From positions 14,547,931-14,611,930 of the forward strand of contig NC_049982.1 in assembly GCF_000003815.2 (NCBI RefSeq): a stretch of DNA of 64,000 nucleotides, given 5' to 3'. The notes beneath the pieces are model-generated. The model worked only from the letters and a program-made list of their open reading frames with translations. It was not told the origin of the DNA and ran no database searches. Below, piece after piece: positions 56,883-64,000 of this stretch. Source of the stretch: Branchiostoma floridae (taxonomy: Eukaryota > Chordata > Leptocardii > Amphioxiformes > Branchiostomatidae). Each line of letters starts with the position of its first letter. Position 1 is the stretch's first letter. A program made the position numbers and the translations under genes.

Positions 56883-59464
56883 CTATGATGTCACAACTCT
56901 CGCGAGATCTCGTTTTAAAATATCTCAAGCTTGAAGCACCTGCGTGTGTTATGTATAAGAGACGGTATGGATGTCAAACAAACGTCACACATGCCCATTC
57001 TATCCTGAAGAGACGTTTAGTGGCATGTTGTAGTCTATCTTGTAAACCACTGTACGAAATGGAGGAAAACTAATGGACAGCGCCGTGTGCGCGGGGATAA
57101 TATTGACGGTGTGCGTATATATTTATTGTACTTCGCAATTATTCATAACACAGCTGTAATAAACAAAAAGCTGCACCCATGGGAGTGTTCGCAAGTGGTC
57201 TTCGATCGACTGCGGTAACTCTTAAAATTGTTGAATATTACACCTCGCCGTTTTCATTACACATCATTATCTACAACTACGGAACAATTAGCGAGGGCGC
57301 CTTCGTAATGGACGGTTATTACTTGTGATAAGCACCATGAAGCATTATGGGGCGAGCCGCATCGTCCAATTATATATTACACCGATGCATGTTGGCCTGT
57401 ATCACAACTACCTGCCTTTACTACAAGCACATGGTATGAATTTTATAGAGAAGTTATCATTTGACCATCGATATTTTTACTCAATATGTAACCTAGTGGA
57501 AGTTGCCTGAGTGGGGCACCACTGTGTACTGTATTTTCCCTTTTGTTATAATAACAAAACTAGCGGAAGCATGAAGGCGTCCCGGGGGCTTCACCCTAAA
57601 CAGATTAACAGATCTAGATGGCACTTACTTATAACGTGGATATTAGATGTGTGGACAACTGCATCATCAATCATAGAGGAGTCCATGTATGTACAATGTA
57701 GGATAACCTAAAACCAATGTGATACCAAGGTGATCGGCCTTGAGCTTTTCTCCTTTGATTGATGTTGTGCAACGGCTTCACAGACCTCCCCAAACTCTAT
57801 ATACTGTAGAGGTAGATATCTAGCGTTTGCAGCTTTGAGGCCATCTCCCATGGGATACTGTTATCTCTCTGTTATACTTTAACGGATTTTGCATGTCCTT
57901 AAAACCGGTCCCACAGATCAATGGAAACATCGCTCAACCATCCCCACAAGCTATAAGCTATCTTCACACGTTGATATGGAATACAAAAGGCTGCGGCTCT
58001 CTAAAAGTGGCCAGCTACATTGCAATGATGAGAGTACACGTATAGTGTAGGTTGTGTTATCTTCGCCAGGCTAAAATTACTACTTTCATTGCTATATTCT
58101 TTGGACTATACTATGAAACATGATGACAATTTCTGTTTCCATGCATGCTTGTTCATCATCTACATACTGGGCACGGCGAACTGTAAACGATGATCGTTAT
58201 AAGCTTCTAGTGATCGACTACATTAGAACTTAAAGGGACACTTCAATGAAACTCTTTCCTGAACGGCTTCAATCGCGGAAGCGGACAGTGATCTGAATAA
58301 AGACCGGAGCTCAGAGATTGAGGTGCCGCGAAGGAGAATCGTAACAAACTAGAAAAAGGCACTTCAAGATCGCAAACATTCCCAAAGGAAGCATATATTT
58401 CACAATTAAGTGGCATTCCTGTCATAATTTGCTGTGTAAATAACAACACGCGTTGCTGAGGATTGCACATAAATAACCAAAAAAGCATGGAAATGTATTT
58501 TCAGTTGTCATGTTTAGTAATGGAGAAAAAGAAACCATAATACGAAAAATACATAATGCTGAAACAAAGACAAGTAAACAGGCACGGAGGCAACATCCAT
58601 TCCTGTATTCGAGAAGTGCACTAAAAGTGCCCCTAGTGTGGTATAATTATATATAACTTATCAAGTTGGCAACTTCGCTTATGACCTTTTACAGTTATCC
58701 AACTAGCCTTCTACAACTACACTCATGGCTACCTTCAAAGTGTCACTTCTACAAGGACAACCAATGGACAACGACTCATTTTGGTACTTCCTAGTCATGA
58801 TGAACATCCCCAAACAAACAAAAACTCAGGTGGAAATTAATGAGGACGCAGATGTCATCTGTAAAATCTACTTGCTGTGGCCTACTGTTACACCTGACCT
58901 TAATTACCTATATAACACGTGTTAAAGTCTTGTTATGAAAAACTCATGGCGGGAGATATACCCCATCTAGCCTTCATAGTGAATACAGTATGGCAACAAT
59001 ACTTCCATCTTCATGGAAGTAAAGAAAACAGCCACTGTAGGTAAAACAGCAGACATCTTACGTTCAACTGCTAAAGGAAAGTTTCACTTGCATTTACACA
59101 TCTACAGCTGTAAACCTAGACGGTTTTGCATGCATCGACAAAAACAATTTTTGCAAGTGTGGAGAATAAGTATTTCATTATCATGGCTTCCTGCTCAGGA
59201 AAGACGCCCTTTGACCACAATTTCGAACGTTATTATGGTCTAATAAACCACTTTGTAACCATGCGAGTCACTCTTTCTGCACACCCATGGAACGTGCGTT
59301 GGTTATTCAAGGTGCTAACAATCCATGGGAAAGGTAAGAGGATGGTTTCAGAGTTGACGTTTCCTACCCTAAGTAAGTGCAAATGTTTCAACTACAAAAT
59401 AAACTGCGCGTACATTTTTCGTAGCACTCACTAGGCTTAACTTGTCCAATTAGCTCACTATATT
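56883..59464. other. No gene recognised
   Basis: Intergenic or intronic AT-rich DNA; the small open frames (57325-57711, 58243-58488, 58725-58925) have no domain or splice support. Confidence 0.4.
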
Positions 59465-59470
59465 GGCAAA

Positions 59471-59560
59471 CGTGAGTGAGTGAGTGAGTGAATGAGTGAG
59501 TGAGTGAGTGAATGAGTGAGTGAGTGAGTGAGTGAGTGAGTGAGTGAGTGAGTGAGTGAG
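59471..59560. repeat. (GTGA)n microsatellite
   Basis: GTGAGTGA repeated with rare GAAT interruptions; the Thr/His/Ser/Leu frame on minus is an artefact. Confidence 0.97.
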
Positions 59561-59975
59561 GCAGACATAGAAAACTGTGGATTACCACAGGCATCAAGAT
59601 CAAGTGACTTTGCAGCCGTCTAGAAGACATACTGTGATAGCATAGAACCAAGAGGTTTCAAATACATGACATATACATAAGCTAAACAATTATATTCTTG
59701 ATTCTGCTCTTGTTGACTTTGGACACACCATGACCATGTACTCCCACCTTCTCGCCTTGCAGGGATGACAAGAGTTCCACGAATACATATCTTTGCCACA
59801 TAAACAAGAGTTCTTAGGAAATGTGCCCGTTTTTTGTGACATCATTGATGCTATGATGGCCCTCTTCCCCTATAGATTTTACTGGAGTATAGAGCTCTCT
59901 GACTTATTATGCAAATGAAATCTCAATTAGTATGAAGTAAGTTTGAAACACGAGATATTGATCTCTTTATGTTCA
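59561..59975. other. No gene recognised
   Basis: Short stretch between the GTGA repeat and the gap; nothing supported. Confidence 0.4.
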
Positions 59976-60264
59976 NNNNNNNNNNNNNNNNNNNNNNNNN
60001 NNNNNNNNNNNNNNNNNNNNNNNNNNNNNNNNNNNNNNNNNNNNNNNNNNNNNNNNNNNNNNNNNNNNNNNNNNNNNNNNNNNNNNNNNNNNNNNNNNNN
60101 NNNNNNNNNNNNNNNNNNNNNNNNNNNNNNNNNNNNNNNNNNNNNNNNNNNNNNNNNNNNNNNNNNNNNNNNNNNNNNNNNNNNNNNNNNNNNNNNNNNN
60201 NNNNNNNNNNNNNNNNNNNNNNNNNNNNNNNNNNNNNNNNNNNNNNNNNNNNNNNNNNNNNNNN
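59976..60264. other. Assembly gap (289 N)
   Basis: Run of 289 N, size presumably estimated from read pairs. Confidence 0.98.
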
Positions 60265-61146
60265 GAACCAAGTGAAAACCATGTGAGGAAATATAGCTAC
60301 GATTTATTCATTAGCACAAATAGCCATTTTAATGGAAATAGTCGCTCCTCTTTATAGCAATATCATTTAAGCATTATGCAGTGATATTCCGTCTCTAAAT
60401 AGAACATCCTTCAATTTGTAAGAATACAGAGAGTGGATACTTAGTAAACATGGTTTGTTACCCAGCATAATTATCTGCTTCCATTCTCACAAGCCGGGAG
60501 CATGCGAGGTGGGAATTGCACATTAGTCCAGGATTGAACTGTATGAATCCGCTAATTGCTAATGATTGATGTTCGTCCGTGGTTGATAAACTGTTATCAG
60601 AGTTATTAGTAGTTCTTCACAGGTTTGACAGTCGTGACTAGGAATGTGCTTGTTCTATCCGGCCAGAACGTAATGTCATTGGGGTCAACTAATGAAGATA
60701 GGTTAGAGCTAAGCAGTGCTGAATCATGTTAGTACGAAGACAACATCAGAATACAAAGTTCTTTTGATCGTCATGAAATAGTCCATTTTATGAACCATGA
60801 AAAATTATAAAGAACGTTCAACCATGGTGTAGGGGAGAAGTAAGCCTTACGGTAGCAATATCATATTGCGATTGGTCCACTGAAAACTTATAATGCTATT
60901 TACAGGAAATGAGAAAAGACGGTTGTGAAACATGACCTCTCACAGTTGTGTGTGCGTGTTTCTGCCAATGTCTAGAAACACACAGCGCCCGATGCTCTGA
61001 TGAAATGATCACATCAGGGAAGAACACACTAATGACAGAAATACATGTAAAATGGTTAACAAATGATACGTTAAAAACATAAGTTCTTAATTGGACTGTA
61101 ACAGCAAAGACATGTAGGTTGCAAAGATGTATTACAAAGGTGATAC
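60265..61146. other. No gene recognised
   Basis: AT-rich sequence, possibly intron of the candidate exons nearby. Confidence 0.4.
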
Positions 61147-61209
61147 CTGCTGGGTAATATTTGGAAAGTAGATCTTGCTGCTTTTTGGGGTTGTCTAAAA
61201 AATCTTGGA
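61147..61209 (-). CDS. Candidate 63-bp internal exon
   Basis: A strong acceptor (TTTTTCTCCTTTTACGTCGCAG, shown in part: CTCCTTTTACGTCGCAG) and a usable donor (GCAG|GTATCA). In the frame entered at phase 1 it encodes Q-D-F-L-D-N-P-K-K-Q-Q-D-L-L-S-K-Y-Y-P-A, a plausible helical peptide, and leaves at phase 1. The frame entered at phase 2 is also open (P-R-F-F-R-Q-P-Q), so the frame is not certain. Function unknown. Confidence 0.35.
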
Positions 61210-61766
61210 CTGCGACGTAAAAGGAGAAAAATACCTTCAGGCTATCTCTCATTATCAGATTCTTGCAGACAAAGAACCAATTTTTCGCTAACCTCAGCAT
61301 ATTACCTCGGCTCGCAAGGCTCCTAGCTTGATAGCTGCGAATCCTTTCTCGTCACGGTCGCGACTGGCGCTTAATTACGTCGCGTCTCCCGACTCCCTGC
61401 AGTTATAATCAAATAAACAGGGGATTTGGTCATAATAAAGATTCGAGAAAATCGATGAAGGTTCGCCGAACTTCATCGATGCGAGGAACGTCGTCTGAAA
61501 GGTAAAGATTCCGCACGCATATTGGAATATCATCCTGCGAGATGAAAAAAGCAAACAGTATTGTTTTTTAAGACTACCTGAAGCCACGGGGTATCTGATT
61601 CATTTACAGTACAGGAAACATTTTATCTTTTAACCAATATTTGCCATTTTTTACGAGTACGTTTAGACCAGAAACACAATATGTGGGTTTCTTCACATTG
61701 TGCAAAATGTACGTGTTTTACACTCACATCTTCGATACTTTGCAGGTGACTACGTATTTTTCTCAC
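61210..61766. other. No gene recognised
   Basis: Possible intron between two candidate exons; nothing else supported. Confidence 0.35.
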
Positions 61767-61808
61767 CTCAAATCAAAGAAAATATCAAGATCCTCGGCAT
61801 GCCGCATT
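61767..61808 (-). CDS. Candidate 42-bp micro-exon
   Basis: A strong acceptor (ATTCCCCTCACCCTTCCAG) and donor (GAG|GTGAGA). Only one frame lacks a stop: M-R-H-A-E-D-L-D-I-F-F-D-L, phase 2 on both sides. It could join in frame to 56823-56882. Very short, so chance is a real alternative. Confidence 0.3.
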
Positions 61809-64000
61809 CTGGAAGGGTGAGGGGAATACTGTCAGAGGGAGAAGTATGAAGAACAACAAAACAGTACATCCCTTCGGTGTCCAAGGAGATACGAGATAAA
61901 TGGTTACAAGAACAAATAAATAAGAGCACTATAAACCTTTTAGGTTATTGATATATTTACAGCAGATATCCCTCTTTGAGTGTCTTTTTAAACAAACATT
62001 CTCCAGCCTTGTAATGTCTTTAATCCTTTTTCGTTGAAATTTTGTTTTGCTTCTCATATTTTTCTGTTCATCACAAGTAAATGTATGATTGAGAATGGTT
62101 CCGCCACAGTTGCTTTAATCCAAGCGCGGCCATTAAGCCAGTCCACTTAACGGTTCACCCTGGAGTAGGTGGGATGTTAAAAGCTAATGGGACCTAAGTG
62201 GCAAGAACTTTTTCAGCCGATCATGTTATTCTCTTTCAAAATATGATGTCCTCTGCTTGCGTGAGGCGCACGGAACTGACGGCGATTTCGTCAATTGCTA
62301 TCTTAGTTGGGTTTGTGCAATCCTTGATTTTATAATTGTAATATTATGGAAAACGTTATAGTGTGAGTGAAAAGATAACATAACACACAAGATGTAAAGA
62401 TATTTTTTAACATATGAACTGGGTGATCATTCTATTCCATTTAGGTCGCAGTGTGACCACCGCGGGATCGCTGCCCCAGTGAGTGGGGGTGTTACTAGTG
62501 GCACAGAGGATCAACCTATGCGTACAGATGTACTTCCCTCTTACCTAATCTTGGCTTATCGAGCTCAAAGCCTATCAAACACGAGTATATCAACTTGATA
62601 ATAAGCTTTTGATCATTGATCTCACGTGAAGCAACCCTGACCATACTTGTTGACCATCGAGCGCTCTGGTCAATTTTAGGTACCTCAGCGGTCGCCAATT
62701 TCGTACATGTTGGCGACATTCCACCTTTACACAGGCCGTTATCGGCCCATCCTACCATCTTTAGTTGATTTGTCCGATGCAGTTGGGTACATTTTATACG
62801 TATGGCCGAGTTTAGAGACGATTCGACTTCACCAGGTTAGTGGTCTGAATCGGAAACGGTTTGTTAATTTGTGATCAATTGCAATGAATTAATCATCGTA
62901 ATAACCCGTATTATGTAATTAGCTTCTACTCCGGAGTGCCTAATTGATACAGCGCAACACTAATATCGGATTCTCTGTGACATTGTGTGACTTTCAAGCT
63001 TAGTATGTTTCTTAGTTTGTTTTTACAATGTATCTATTTTAGCATCGTAGTTTTCAATATGTAATGGAATATTAAGCAGCGGTTAGGGAAGGTGCCCATC
63101 TCCGTTTCTACAGCCCTTGGGCCACACAGGCCAATACAGAAGGTGGCTAGTCCAGTGGAAATGGAGTGTGTTCAATTTCCAAACTCCTTCTTATAAGACC
63201 TCAAAGGCTTAGTGCTGAATGCTAATCAAAGAGAGTATTAGGACACGTGCCATCTACAAAGTCTTTGGAAGAACCTATCCCTCTAGGCAATGACAGTGGC
63301 AAATATTTGTCCTTATCACATATCAATACCCGAGCAATCTCTCAGCTTCCCCAGGTAACACCAAGATTTACAGGCAGCTCATGTTTTGGAGACAAGTCTA
63401 TTTCCGATCCAATTTGATACGGGAATGACACATTGAATGCACCACAATTGTTGGTTATCTGCGATACAGTAAAATGTTTTAATGTATGACAACAGCACGT
63501 CCCTGTGGGTACTAGCTTTTACCGGTAGCTTCAGTCATGCGTGTGGCCTGATACATTAGACGACATTGTACATTGACATGGTATATCAGGACTCCTCAAT
63601 AATGTAGGATTCACACCTCGCTACATTAAACACCCTGCACCGAGATGAATCTAAATTGTACAGTCGGCGGTCTCTCATCGGGGGCTTGCCAAGGAAGTTT
63701 CCTGACGTCAGTCTATTAACCTTCACACCCGCCTGGTGTGCTGAACCTGGGGCGGCAAATGTAATCGACATGTAGGTGTGCATAGTTCCCTTGTGAATCA
63801 GCTCAGCTCCTGCAAGAAGGCCCTGATTCCACTAGACGGCGATCGTGCTGCGATATCGATGCGACCTAGACTGGACTTGCGTACCCCTTTTATGTACTTT
63901 TAATGATTGCGATATCATGCAAAGTGTAAAATTATGTCTGAAAAGACAGCAAAACACAAAAGCGTCAAAATATTTGTTTCTTTATCTATGCAATTTGTTA
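61809..64000. other. No gene recognised
   Basis: AT-rich. The segment 63725-63586 (minus) is open and protein-like (G-V-K-V-N-R-L-T-S-G-N-F-L-G-K-P-P-M) after GCCGCCCCAG, but it lacks a good donor. CCACTAGACGGCGATCGTGC near 63831 resembles sequence near 15675 and may be a repeat. Confidence 0.35.

Noticed and set aside
59923-60286. Long frames of unknown residues
   Set aside because: They run through an N gap.
63586-63783. Possible exon on minus
   Set aside because: Protein-like peptide and an acceptor-like CCCCAG, but no acceptable donor and no partner.
1-64000. CRISPR arrays, operons or prokaryotic systems
   Set aside because: The DNA is clearly metazoan with spliced genes; the tandem arrays here are satellites or microsatellites without spacer structure.

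Overview
The window looks like nuclear DNA of an invertebrate deuterostome, most likely amphioxus (Branchiostoma). The genes have spliceosomal introns. There are two biogenic-amine GPCR genes of chordate type and a CABIT-SAM adaptor gene. The rest is AT-rich sequence packed with MITEs, foldback elements, tRNA-derived SINEs and decayed LINEs. Two runs of N (100 and 289 bases) show a draft assembly. The species assignment is inference from gene content and remembered repeat style; no database was searched.

Three genes are well supported, all on the minus strand. (1) 7345-8308 is exon 1 of an alpha-1-adrenoceptor-like receptor; it stops at a splice donor just after TM6, and the TM7 exon was not found. 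(2) 30650-34047 is a complete eight-exon gene. Its intron phases all fit and it encodes 539 residues with an N-terminal CABIT-type region, a proline-rich/tyrosine-motif middle and a C-terminal SAM domain ending in GWRP, which matches the GAREM family. (3) 41892-43076 is a D1-class dopamine-like receptor coded in one exon behind a likely 5'UTR intron. The two receptors act at the plasma membrane on amine signals. The GAREM-like protein is a receptor-tyrosine-kinase/MAPK adaptor, so the cluster is signalling-related but not an operon.

Mobile DNA by region: 430-1670 CR1-like LINE split by a foldback; 2.6 kb SINE piece; 3.94-4.11 kb small MITE; 4292-5251 long-TIR element with a 9-bp target duplication; 6.52-6.73 kb 31-bp minisatellite; 9804-10218 hAT MITE with an 8-bp duplication; 10.64-11.08 kb SINE; 13.38-15.28 kb Helentron-like element with 250-bp tandem units; 18.76-20.02 kb second CR1 copy with a mariner-like palindrome in its tail; 21.95-22.18 kb LINE end; 23.14-25.02 kb giant foldback enclosing a decayed mariner-like MITE; 25.2-27.8 kb LINE with an RT frame that carries an ORF1-like insert; 46.09-47.74 kb mariner-like palindrome disrupted by a second Helentron-like element; 48.9-49.39 kb full-length SINE; 54.45-55.38 kb another mariner-like palindrome.

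From about 49.8 to 61.9 kb several short minus-strand open segments sit between good splice signals. They may be exons of one or more long-intron genes that I cannot name. The remaining stretches show no gene I can support.
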